DNA from: Plantibacter flavus
GTDB taxonomy: Bacteria > Actinomycetota > Actinomycetes > Actinomycetales > Microbacteriaceae
Length of the DNA stretch: 64,000 bases
Assembly (NCBI RefSeq): GCF_900177615.1
Contig: NZ_FXAP01000005.1
Coordinates: 310,001 to 374,000 of the forward strand
Reading direction: 5' to 3'
Each line of letters starts with the position of its first letter. The stretch's first letter is position 1. Below, piece after piece: positions 25,737 through 33,681 of the stretch. Made by a program: the position numbers and the translations under genes. The notes under the pieces were generated by a model. The model was not told the origin of the DNA. It saw only the letters and a list, made by a program, of their open reading frames with translations, and did no database searches.

Positions 25737-25754
25737 GGGTGGACCGGACCACCC
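25737..25754. terminator. short hairpin between convergent genes
   Basis: GGGTGG (25737-25742) pairs with CCACCC (25749-25754) around ACCGGA. It lies 3 nt after the stop of the GlxA-type gene and 10 nt from the manA stop. Confidence 0.45.
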
Positions 25755-25764
25755 GCCCGGGCGA

Positions 25765-26964
25765 TCAGGCCTGGGTGGTCGCCAAAAAGAGGGTCCCGGT
25801 CCCGGAGAAGCGCAGCTCCGCCTCATCGGGCGTGATGAACGCGTAGCCACCTCGACCGAGCTCGATGGACGAGGTGGCTCCGGCGAGCCGCACCGAACCG
25901 TCGGTCACGATGGCGATGCCGGGTCCGGGCAGCCGGAACGAGGGATCCCGCTCGGACGGCTCGGCGGGCAGATCCACCCGCAACAGCTCGAAGTCCGGCA
26001 CGTCCGGGACGAAGAGGCTGAATCCCCCGCCCAGGTCCGTCGGGGTCAGCCAGGGCACCGGCCGCGGCTCGAACTCCAGGACCTCGAGCAACTCGGGCAC
26101 GTCCACGTGCTTCGGCGTGAGCCCACCGCGCAGGACGTTGTCACTCGCGGCCATGAGCTCGACGCCGATGCCGCGGAGGTAGGCGTGGATGTTGCCTGCA
26201 GGGAGATACAGCGCCTCCCCCGCTCGCAACGTGACGAGGTTGAGAAGGAGGGCGACCGCGATGCCGGGATCACCCGGATACCCCTCCGCGAGCCGTCCGA
26301 CCAGGGCCCGCTCGGCGTCGAATGCACCCGAACCAGGAGCCGCGGCGGACGCGACGAGAGCGTCGAGCAGCCCGCCGGGGAGCTGTTCGAGCAGGATCCG
26401 CACGGTGTCGCGGAGCCCGTCGGGGGCGGCCAGCATCCCGCGGAGCATGGAGATGCGCGCTGCCGCAGCCGGATCGGGTGCCGAGGCCACCAGCTCGACG
26501 AGCAGCGCATCGGTCGCGGCGAGCTCGCGGAACCCGCAGAGCGCCTCGAAGCCGTCCCGGAGCGCGACGATGAGTTCCGGCTTGTGGAGCGCGTCCTTGT
26601 AGTTGCGGTGCGGAGCGTCGAGCGGCACACCTCGCGCGTTCTCGGCGGCGAAGCCCGCGGCGGCCCGGTCCAGGTCGGGGTGGGCCTGCAGCGAGAGCGG
26701 ATGGGCCGCTGCGAGGACCTTGAGGAGGAACGGCAGCGAGCCGCGCCCGCCGAGCGCGGCGGGATCGGCGGCGAGCCAACGTTCGAGGTCGGCGTATCCC
26801 CCCACCGTCGAGGGATCCGCGATCGCCGTCGGGGCCCCGGGGTGTGCGCCGAGCCAGAGTTCCGCCTCCGGACGTCCTGAGGGCTCGGACCCGAGCACCT
26901 CCGCGATCGCCGTCGACGACCCCCACGCGTAGTCACGGGGAGTGGCACGGAGCGGCACGAACAT
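25765..26964 (-). CDS. manA: mannose-6-phosphate isomerase, class I
   Basis: This 399-residue enzyme converts fructose 6-phosphate to mannose 6-phosphate, the entry step to GDP-mannose. It has the type I PMI zinc residues in LSLQAHPDLD and HKPELIVAL, and the GNIHAYLRGIGVELMAASDNVLRGGLTPKHVDV block split across residues about 275-310. The ATG at 26964 begins the conserved MFVPLRATPRDYAWGS. GDP-mannose is the precursor needed by the gmd operon at 47-49 kb, so the gene fits its surroundings. No phosphomannomutase or GDP-mannose pyrophosphorylase is in the window. Confidence 0.94.
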   Translation of the reverse strand: MFVPLRATPRDYAWGSSTAIAEVLGSEPSGRPEAELWLGAHPGAPTAIADPSTVGGYADLERWLAADPAALGGRGSLPFLLKVLAAAHPLSLQAHPDLDRAAAGFAAENARGVPLDAPHRNYKDALHKPELIVALRDGFEALCGFRELAATDALLVELVASAPDPAAAARISMLRGMLAAPDGLRDTVRILLEQLPGGLLDALVASAAAPGSGAFDAERALVGRLAEGYPGDPGIAVALLLNLVTLRAGEALYLPAGNIHAYLRGIGVELMAASDNVLRGGLTPKHVDVPELLEVLEFEPRPVPWLTPTDLGGGFSLFVPDVPDFELLRVDLPAEPSERDPSFRLPGPGIAIVTDGSVRLAGATSSIELGRGGYAFITPDEAELRFSGTGTLFLATTQA

Positions 26965-27082
26965 GGTGGGGCCCTTTCGACGGACGAGGGTGACGCGCCA
27001 GCCGGACCCTGGGGCCGCTTGGCGTCGTCCTACAAGCCGTGCGACGCGGTCGACCGGCACCGTGCACCAAACTACCAAGCCG

Positions 27083-27112
27083 TTGTCCGCGCCGAGCACA
27101 CCTGCCTAGGCT
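27083..27112 (+). promoter_or_regulatory. candidate promoter of the acyl-CoA dehydrogenase gene
   Basis: TTGTCC (27083-27088) and TAGGCT (27107-27112) are 18 nt apart. They would start transcription about 40 nt before the ATG at 27161. Confidence 0.4.
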
Positions 27113-27160
27113 GGCCGAGACGCCGATCCGGCGCCAGCGGACGCAATGGAGCAACGGACC

Positions 27161-28339
27161 ATGATCTTCGAACCCCTCGCCAGCGACTTCTACGGCTTCG
27201 AGAGCCTCCTGACGGCTCCCGAGCAGGAGGCCATCGCCCGCCTCCGAGCCTGGGCCGAGACCGAGGCGAAGCCGATCGTGAACGAGTACTGGGAGCGGGC
27301 CGAGTTCCCGAAGCACCTCATCACCCCGCTCCTCGAGCTCGATGTCGCCCGGTGGGCCTGGCCGGAGACGACGCCGTTCGAGAACAGCGCCGTGTTCCGC
27401 GGCCTCGCCTCGATGGAGCTCTCCCGGATCGACGCGTCGATCTCCACCTTCGTCGGGGTGCAGGACGGTCTCACCATGGGGTCGATCAGCGAGTGCGGCT
27501 CCCAGGAGCAGCAGGACGAGTGGCTTCCGAAACTCGCCTCGGGCGAGGTCCTCGGGGCTTTCGGTCTCACCGAGCCGCAGTCGGGGTCGGACAGTGCACA
27601 GGGGCTCCGCACCACAGCAACCAGGGACGGCGACGAATGGATCCTGTCCGGCTCGAAACGGTGGATCGGCAACGCGACCTTCAGCGACATCACGATCATC
27701 TGGGCGAAGGACACCGCCGACGGTCAGGTGAAGGGCTTCATCGTGCCGACCGACTCCCCCGGCTACTCCGCGACCAAGATCGAGGGCAAGATCAGCCTGC
27801 GCATGGTGCAGAACGCCGACATCACCCTCGAAGACGTCCGGGTCCCCGAGCGCCTCCGACTGCAGCACGCGAACTCCTTCCGCGACACGGCGAAGGTGCT
27901 GCGACTCACGCGCGCGGGCGTCGCCTGGTCGAGTGTCGGCGTCGCCGTCGGCGCGTACGAGGCGGCGGTCGCCTACGCCAAGGAGCGCGTACAGTTCGGT
28001 AAGCCGATCGCGGGCCATCAGCTGATCCAGGACCTCCTCTCGAAGTGCCTCGGGAACATCACGGCATCGATGGCGATGTGCGTCCGGGTCTCGCAGATGC
28101 TCGACGAGGGCACCCAGCGCGACGAGCACTCGGCGCTCGCCAAGGCGTTCTGCACCGCGCGCATGCGCGAGACGGTCGCCTGGGCACGGGAGATCATGGG
28201 CGGGAACGGCATCGTGCTGGACTACCACGCCGCACGGTTCTTCGCCGATGCCGAAGCCCTCTACAGCTACGAGGGCACGCGGGAGATGAACGCGCTCATC
28301 GTCGGGCGGGCCATCACCGGCACCGCGGCGTTCGTCTGA
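27161..28339 (+). CDS. acyl-CoA dehydrogenase, glutaryl-CoA dehydrogenase-like
   Basis: The protein has about 392 residues. It shows the flavoprotein acyl-CoA dehydrogenase plan: FGLTEPQSGSD for FAD/substrate binding, KRWIGNATFSDITIIWA in the beta-domain, the FGKPIAGHQLIQ helix, IMGGNGI, and the catalytic Glu in SYEGT near the C-terminus. The ASMELSRIDASISTFVGVQ and YSYEGTREMNALIVGRAITG segments are closest to the glutaryl-CoA dehydrogenase branch. The substrate cannot be fixed from sequence. I prefer the ATG at 27161 because GGAG lies 9 nt upstream and family members start near FEPLASDF; the ATG at 27146 is possible. Confidence 0.9.
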   Translation: MIFEPLASDFYGFESLLTAPEQEAIARLRAWAETEAKPIVNEYWERAEFPKHLITPLLELDVARWAWPETTPFENSAVFRGLASMELSRIDASISTFVGVQDGLTMGSISECGSQEQQDEWLPKLASGEVLGAFGLTEPQSGSDSAQGLRTTATRDGDEWILSGSKRWIGNATFSDITIIWAKDTADGQVKGFIVPTDSPGYSATKIEGKISLRMVQNADITLEDVRVPERLRLQHANSFRDTAKVLRLTRAGVAWSSVGVAVGAYEAAVAYAKERVQFGKPIAGHQLIQDLLSKCLGNITASMAMCVRVSQMLDEGTQRDEHSALAKAFCTARMRETVAWAREIMGGNGIVLDYHAARFFADAEALYSYEGTREMNALIVGRAITGTAAFV

Positions 28340-28380
28340 CCACCGCGCGGGACCAGGGCCAGGGTGGCGGCCGCAGCCGC

Positions 28381-28386
28381 TACCCT
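28381..28386 (+). promoter_or_regulatory. -10 element TACCCT before the first ligase gene
   Basis: TACCCT ends 9 nt before the ATG at 28396. This predicts a leaderless or nearly leaderless transcript, although GGGGG in between could also act as a weak ribosome binding site. Confidence 0.4.
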
Positions 28387-28395
28387 GGGGGCACG

Positions 28396-29823
28396 ATGCT
28401 GTCCACCGAACCCGCCCCGCCCCACCCACCGGCAGCGCTGACGACACGCGCACTCGTCGTCAGGCACGTCGCCGTGTTCGCGACGTTCGCGGTGCTCGCC
28501 GGGACGTTCTGGACGAACCTCTTCACCATCTGGGGCTACACGGCGGTGGCGCTCGTCTCAGGTGGCGCCGCGCTCGCGTGCCTGATGGCCGTCCGCCCGA
28601 ACTGGCGGCGCACCAGGGTGCCATGGTCACTCGTCGGCTACGGGGTACTGTCGGTCGTGTCGCTCGCCTGGTCCGCCTACCCCAGCGGCACGGCCGCGAC
28701 CCTGCTCGGTGCGGGGCTGTGCACCATCCTCGGGATGACCCTCGCCGGCTGTTTCTCCTGGCCCGAGGTCATCCGGGTCCTCGGACGTGCCGTGACGTGG
28801 GTGCTGTCACTCTCCCTCGTCTTCGAGTTCGTCGTCGCGGCGATCATCCGCCACCCGGTGCTGCCGAACTTCTACGCCGGTGACGCGGCGGACCCGCCCC
28901 TGCTCGACTACTGGTCGCGGGACCTCCTGTTCTCCGGAGGGCGCATCCAGGGCATCTCGGGGAACGCCAACCTCCTCGCCGTGGTGGCGCTGCTCGGGAT
29001 CATCGTCTTCGGGCTCCGGCTGGCGGCACGGCGCGACGAGCCCGGCGCAGCCACGCTGATCGGCCCGGAGCGTCGCTGGACCCTGCTCATCCGACTCGGT
29101 CTCTCCGTCGTGATGTTCCTCCTGAGCTTCTCGACCACCATCCTGCTCGCCGCCGTGGTGACGGCGGTGGTGCTGGCAGCTGCACTCGCCATCCGCCGGG
29201 CACCTCGCCCGGAGGCGAGGACACCGGTGTACCTCGGCTTCCTCGGCATCGGGGTCGTCGGCGCGGTGGGAGCGGTCGTCTTCCGGACGCAACTCCTCGG
29301 CCTCCTCGGGAAGAGCCCGGACCTCACCGGTCGACTCGACATCTGGGCGACCGTCTGGCGCCTCATCGAACAGCGGCCGGTCTTCGGTTGGGGCTTCTCG
29401 AGCCCGTGGGCACCGTGGGAGCCGCTTTTCACCGACCTCGTCATCCGACGCGGCGTCCGCCAGCTCCAGGCGCACAACGCCTGGCTCGACGTCTGGTTCC
29501 AACTCGGCGTCGTCGGCCTCGTGCTCTTCGCCGCGGTCGTCCTGTCCATGTTGACCCGCACCTGGTTCCTGGCCGTCGACCGCCCACGCGTCGACCTCGA
29601 CGCACACCGGCCGTACACGGCACTCTCGCTCGCCCCGGTCCTCATCGCGGTCTCCCTCGTCGTGCAGTCCGTCGCGGAGAGCAGGCTGCTCATCGAGTCC
29701 GGGTGGGTGCTCCTCGTGCTCCTCGTCGTGAAGACGAAGCAGGAACCCGCCTGGCCGATCCCCGCCGTCGCAGCCTCGTCCGACCTCGCACCCGCGACCC
29801 GCCGCGACGTCGTCGGCGGATGA
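28396..29823 (+). CDS. O-antigen ligase family membrane protein 1
   Basis: The protein has 475 residues. About eleven hydrophobic helices are broken by a large extracytoplasmic loop carrying the Wzy/WaaL-family motifs: GISGNANLLA, then TGRLDIWATVWRLIEQRPVFGWGFSSP and LQAHNAWLDVWFQLGVVGL. Members ligate or polymerise lipid-linked glycans on the outer face of the membrane. In a Gram-positive this more likely means polymerisation or transfer to a wall acceptor. The gene is followed after 7 nt by a second ligase-like gene, and the initiating transferase is convergent. Confidence 0.87.
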   Translation: MLSTEPAPPHPPAALTTRALVVRHVAVFATFAVLAGTFWTNLFTIWGYTAVALVSGGAALACLMAVRPNWRRTRVPWSLVGYGVLSVVSLAWSAYPSGTAATLLGAGLCTILGMTLAGCFSWPEVIRVLGRAVTWVLSLSLVFEFVVAAIIRHPVLPNFYAGDAADPPLLDYWSRDLLFSGGRIQGISGNANLLAVVALLGIIVFGLRLAARRDEPGAATLIGPERRWTLLIRLGLSVVMFLLSFSTTILLAAVVTAVVLAAALAIRRAPRPEARTPVYLGFLGIGVVGAVGAVVFRTQLLGLLGKSPDLTGRLDIWATVWRLIEQRPVFGWGFSSPWAPWEPLFTDLVIRRGVRQLQAHNAWLDVWFQLGVVGLVLFAAVVLSMLTRTWFLAVDRPRVDLDAHRPYTALSLAPVLIAVSLVVQSVAESRLLIESGWVLLVLLVVKTKQEPAWPIPAVAASSDLAPATRRDVVGG

Positions 29824-29830
29824 GCGCGGC

Positions 29831-31108
29831 GTGAGACCGGCGGACTTCGACGCGTTCTCCACCGCAGCGCGCGTCCTGTCATCCGCGCCGCTGGCCGCCG
29901 CGTTCGCCGCCATCGCCGTCGCAACCGCCTTCGGCGAACATCTCATTACCAGTCTGATCGGTGTCCCCGGCTTCAGTGCGATGCTCGTGGGTCTCGCGAC
30001 AATCGGTACGGGCATCCTCCTCGCCCGCCTACCCATCATCGAATGGCGGGGCCTCCTGCCGATCTCGGTCCTGCTCTTCCTCGCGTGGAGCGCGGTGTCG
30101 GTGGTGTGGAGCGCCACGCCGCTCGCGACCGTGCCTGCCGTCGGTGGCCAGCTCGCATGGGCGTTCATCGCGATCGTGATCGCGCTGACGCGCGACACCA
30201 TCCAGATCGTCCGGGCGACGGGGAGCGCGTTCCGCGCCCTGCTCGGCACGTCTCTCGCGCTCGAGGTGTTGAGCGGCGTCCTCATCGACACCCCGTTGCC
30301 GTTCCTCGGGATCAGCGGGAACCTCGCCTTCGGCGGTCCGCTGGAGGGGGTCTTCGGAACCCGGAGCGCCCTCGGGATCGCGGCCCTGCTCGGTCTCGTC
30401 ACCTTCGTCGTCGAATGGCGGACCCGTTCCGTGCGTCACGGGGTGACGATCGGTTCCATCGCGCTCGCCGCCGGCCTCATCCTCGGCACGCGCTCGCCGA
30501 GCATCGCGCTCCTCGCCGCGGCCCTCGGCATCGCGACCGCCGTGCTCTACGTCTTCCGGCAACTCCGACCGGAACCTCGCCGCACCTGGCAGTTCGTCCT
30601 CCTCGCCGTCCTCGCGCTCGTCGGCCTCATCGGGTACCTGTTCCGATCCGAGGTGTTCCGCGCCCTCGGTCTCGGGCTCGAGATCGAGCAGCGCTACGCA
30701 CTCTGGCAGGAGACCCTGCGACGCCTGGCCCCGAGCGAGCTCAACGGCTGGGGCTGGACGGGCGGCTGGGTCTCCGATGCGGTCCCGTACCGGTTCATCG
30801 ACGCGAGCCTCGGCCGCACGAACGACTCGGCGCTGAACGCCTACCTGGACGTGTACCTGCAGCTCGGACTGATCGGGCTCGCCCTGTTCCTGCTCCTCGC
30901 CGGTCTGGCCCTCGTCCGGACCTGGCTGATCGCGACCAACCGGCGCAGCGTCGTGCACGTCTGGGCTGCGCTCATCGTCGTGACCCTGCTCGCATCAGGC
31001 GCTGCCGAGAGCAGCCTGCTGCTGAGCGGCGGCTGGCTGCTCCTCGTCGTCTGCGCCGTCATCGGTGCCGGCGGGCTGAGCTGGCGGCGCAAGCTCCCGG
31101 AACGCTGA
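29831..31108 (+). CDS. O-antigen ligase family membrane protein 2
   Basis: This 425-residue polytopic protein has the same plan as the upstream gene: GISGNLAFGGPLEGVFGTRSALG split around residue 160-180, GLEIEQRYALWQETL, NGWGWTGGWVSD, and the family signature NSALNAYLDVYLQLGLIGLALFL-like stretch (DSALNAYLDVYLQLG). It starts at a GTG at 29831, in the same operon as its paralogue. The two are divergent enough that each may act on a different glycan. Confidence 0.85.
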   Translation: MRPADFDAFSTAARVLSSAPLAAAFAAIAVATAFGEHLITSLIGVPGFSAMLVGLATIGTGILLARLPIIEWRGLLPISVLLFLAWSAVSVVWSATPLATVPAVGGQLAWAFIAIVIALTRDTIQIVRATGSAFRALLGTSLALEVLSGVLIDTPLPFLGISGNLAFGGPLEGVFGTRSALGIAALLGLVTFVVEWRTRSVRHGVTIGSIALAAGLILGTRSPSIALLAAALGIATAVLYVFRQLRPEPRRTWQFVLLAVLALVGLIGYLFRSEVFRALGLGLEIEQRYALWQETLRRLAPSELNGWGWTGGWVSDAVPYRFIDASLGRTNDSALNAYLDVYLQLGLIGLALFLLLAGLALVRTWLIATNRRSVVHVWAALIVVTLLASGAAESSLLLSGGWLLLVVCAVIGAGGLSWRRKLPER

Positions 31109-31130
31109 ACCCGGCCCGCGCGGCGCCGGA

Positions 31131-32576
31131 TCACCGTGCATCGGTTCCGGGGGCGACGACCGCTCGCACCGTCTGCACGAGGATCTTCAGATCGACCGCG
31201 GCCGACCAGTTCTCCACGTAGTACAGGTCGAGATCGACCGAGTCGTCCCAGGAGAGGTTGGACCGCCCACTGACCTGCCAGAGTCCGCTCATACCCGGCT
31301 TGGCCAGCAGCCGTCGCTGGGCGAGCAGGTCGTACCGTTCGACCTCCCACCCCCGGTGAGGCCGCGGGCCGACGAGGCTCATCGAACCGCCCAGCACGTT
31401 CAACAACTGCGGCAGCTCGTCCAGCGAGTACTTCCGGAGGATCCGTCCAACGGGTGTCACGAGTGGGTTGTCCTGCGTCTTCGTGAGCAGTTCGTCAGCA
31501 TGCTGCTGCACCGCCAGAGCGGCCCCGGCGTCGGCTTCGGCGGCCATCGAGCGGAACTTGAGGATCCGGAACGGGCGCCCGCGCAAGCCGATGCGCTCCT
31601 GCCGATACAGCACGGTCCCCCGGCTCGTCGTCTTCACCGCCACCGCGACAGCGAGCATCACCGGCGCCAGGACCACGAGCAGCGTCGCGGAACCGAGGAT
31701 GTCGAACGTCCGCTTCGCCGCCATCTTCCCACCGGACATCTCGAGGTGGTCGACGTGGATGAGTGGGATGCCGGCCACCGCTTGCAGATACAGGCGCATC
31801 GGAGCCACACCGGTGAGCGTCGGGGCGATGATGAACTTCACCCCGCGCTCGCTCAAGTCCCAGCCGACGCGTCGGAGCTCTACCGGGGTGAGTTCGTCGG
31901 GCCCGACGAGGATCACCGTGTCCGCTTGGACCTCCTCGGCGGCATCGACGATCGAGGGTCTCCCGGTGAGCACGGGGGCACCCACGATGCGGTCGTCGTC
32001 GACGATGCCCGGGGTCGCGACACCGACCACCAGATGTCCTGCCCAGTCGCCGCGGCGCATGCGTTCAGCGACGTGTGCCGCGTGATCCCGATCGCCCACG
32101 AGCAACGTGCGGTAGAGGAGCGCGCTGCCTCGACGCCGTGCACGCAGGTGCCTGCGAGCGCCCCAGCGGACCGCCAGCAGGAGGGCGACCCCGAGCGGCA
32201 TGGCCGTGAGCAGGAACCCGCGTCCGATCTCGAGCTTGAAGAGGTACGACGCCATCGCCATCGCGCCGAAGACCGTCGTCGTCACGACCACGACCCGCCG
32301 GTACGGAGTCCAACCGTCCGCCAGGACCCGAGGGTGTCGCGACCGGGCCGCAGCCAGCGGCGCCCACCACCCGACGGCGAGCGCGAGGGTGACCGCCGGG
32401 TAGCCGACGTCGAGGCGTCCGAGCGGCCCCACGACCTCCACGGACCCGCGCCAGTACGCGTCCCACCACAGGAGCTGGGTCACGCTGAGCGCCAGCGTGA
32501 CGGCCAGGAGGTCGAGGACGAGGACCATGCGCGAGCACCGTCGTTCCCAGCAGCGGCGGGCTTCGACGAAGGGCAT
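31131..32576 (-). CDS. undecaprenyl-phosphate sugar-phosphate transferase (initiating transferase)
   Basis: The protein has 481 residues. Four N-terminal membrane helices and a CoA-binding-like region come first (TLLVGDRDHAAHVAERMRRG). A fifth membrane segment leads into the catalytic bacterial sugar transferase domain, with KRTFDILGSATLLVVL, VLYRQERIGLRGRPFRILKFRSM and DELPQLLNVLGGSMSLVGPRP. It loads the first sugar-1-phosphate onto undecaprenyl phosphate (WbaP/CpsE class) and so starts the glycan made here. The ATG at 32576 follows GGGAGG by 9 nt. Its donor, glucose- or galactose-type, cannot be read from sequence. It is divergent from the pyruvyl transferase gene. Confidence 0.93.
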   Translation of the reverse strand: MPFVEARRCWERRCSRMVLVLDLLAVTLALSVTQLLWWDAYWRGSVEVVGPLGRLDVGYPAVTLALAVGWWAPLAAARSRHPRVLADGWTPYRRVVVVTTTVFGAMAMASYLFKLEIGRGFLLTAMPLGVALLLAVRWGARRHLRARRRGSALLYRTLLVGDRDHAAHVAERMRRGDWAGHLVVGVATPGIVDDDRIVGAPVLTGRPSIVDAAEEVQADTVILVGPDELTPVELRRVGWDLSERGVKFIIAPTLTGVAPMRLYLQAVAGIPLIHVDHLEMSGGKMAAKRTFDILGSATLLVVLAPVMLAVAVAVKTTSRGTVLYRQERIGLRGRPFRILKFRSMAAEADAGAALAVQQHADELLTKTQDNPLVTPVGRILRKYSLDELPQLLNVLGGSMSLVGPRPHRGWEVERYDLLAQRRLLAKPGMSGLWQVSGRSNLSWDDSVDLDLYYVENWSAAVDLKILVQTVRAVVAPGTDAR

Positions 32577-32681
32577 GACGGTGGCCTCCCTGGGGATGTT
32601 CTGGTGTGCATCGGATCGAGCCTCGGCGCGCACGGGTCGCGGTGGGCGAGGTTGATCGCCGGAGTGCGAGACGCCCAGCGA

Positions 32682-32724
32682 CAATCGAGCATAATGTATT
32701 CGACCAACTGAAGTATCCGATTCC
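32682..32724. promoter_or_regulatory. AT-rich divergent promoter region of the glycan locus
   Basis: Within a 184-bp intergenic gap this stretch is strongly AT-rich. It contains TAATGT on the plus strand and TATGCT and TACATT on the minus strand, all fitting TANNNT. It presumably carries the promoters of the sugar transferase (minus) and the pyruvyl transferase (plus), but the exact elements cannot be assigned by eye. Confidence 0.4.
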
Positions 32725-32760
32725 AGAGCAACGCTCGGTGTCGATCCGAACGGAGCACCC

Positions 32761-33681
32761 ATGCCCTACCTCGAGACCATGCGACGGCGCGCCGAAGCCT
32801 CCTTCGTCGAGCTGCATCGCGGCGTGACCGAACTCCACTACACACAGTTCCCCGATCACCGGAACTCGGGCGACTCGGCCATCGCGCTCGGACAGTCCAG
32901 GTTCTGGAAGGACCACGGCATCGCGGTCCGAACCACGTCGAGCGCCGGAAGCATGCCGGAGCGCGTCCGCGACTCCTCGATCCCGGTCGTCATCCAGGGC
33001 GGCGGCAACCTCGGCGGCCTCTATCCGGTGTTGAGCGATGCCCGCTACGAGCTCGCCGAACGCCTACCCGCCGACACATTGCTCATCCAAGCCCCTCAAT
33101 CGGTCGTGTTCCCGACGGAGGCCGACCGTCGCGCGTTCTCCCGACGCTTCGCCACCCGCCCCAGGCTGCGGGTCGCCGTCCGAGATCAGGCCTCCTTCGA
33201 CCTCCTCCACGACGAGGTCGAGGACCTCAGCCTCTCACCGGACGCCGTGCACCTCCTCGGCCCGATCTGCGCGCCCGAACCGACGCAGCGACGCATCGTC
33301 ATCGCTCGGACGGACGAGGAGACCACGGGAGGACTCGTCGGCACCGAGAGCGCCGATTGGCCCCGTGACCCCGTGGACCTCCGCGCGCACGAGTGGCTCG
33401 GCTGGCGGGCTGCGAAGCATCCAGCCCTGAAGCCCCTCATGGAGCGGGACCACGCAGCGTGGATGCGGCGGGCCGAGCGTCGCTTCGGTGCAGCAGTCCG
33501 ACTGATCGCGCGCGGCGAGGTGGTCATCACCGATCGCCTCCACGCCATGCTGATCGGGTTGCAGATGGGCCGGCGCGTGATCGCCATCGACAACAACAAT
33601 CGGAAGCTGTCCAATTACGCGGAGACCTGGTTCGGCGACCTCCAGCCGACGTTGAGCTTCGAGCACACGCTCCGCCAGTGA
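32761..33681 (+). CDS. polysaccharide pyruvyl transferase family protein
   Basis: This 306-residue cytoplasmic protein has an N-terminal FPDHRNSGDSAIALGQ nucleotide-binding-like loop, VVIQGGGNLGGLYP, and the family core VVITDRLHAMLIGLQMGRRVIAID followed by NNNRKLSNY. Members transfer pyruvate from phosphoenolpyruvate to a sugar, giving acidic pyruvate ketals on exopolysaccharides (GumL, ExoV, CsaB). GGAG lies 5-6 nt before the ATG. Its stop overlaps the next GTG, so it is coupled to the Wzy-like gene. The acceptor sugar is unknown. Confidence 0.92.
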   Translation: MPYLETMRRRAEASFVELHRGVTELHYTQFPDHRNSGDSAIALGQSRFWKDHGIAVRTTSSAGSMPERVRDSSIPVVIQGGGNLGGLYPVLSDARYELAERLPADTLLIQAPQSVVFPTEADRRAFSRRFATRPRLRVAVRDQASFDLLHDEVEDLSLSPDAVHLLGPICAPEPTQRRIVIARTDEETTGGLVGTESADWPRDPVDLRAHEWLGWRAAKHPALKPLMERDHAAWMRRAERRFGAAVRLIARGEVVITDRLHAMLIGLQMGRRVIAIDNNNRKLSNYAETWFGDLQPTLSFEHTLRQ

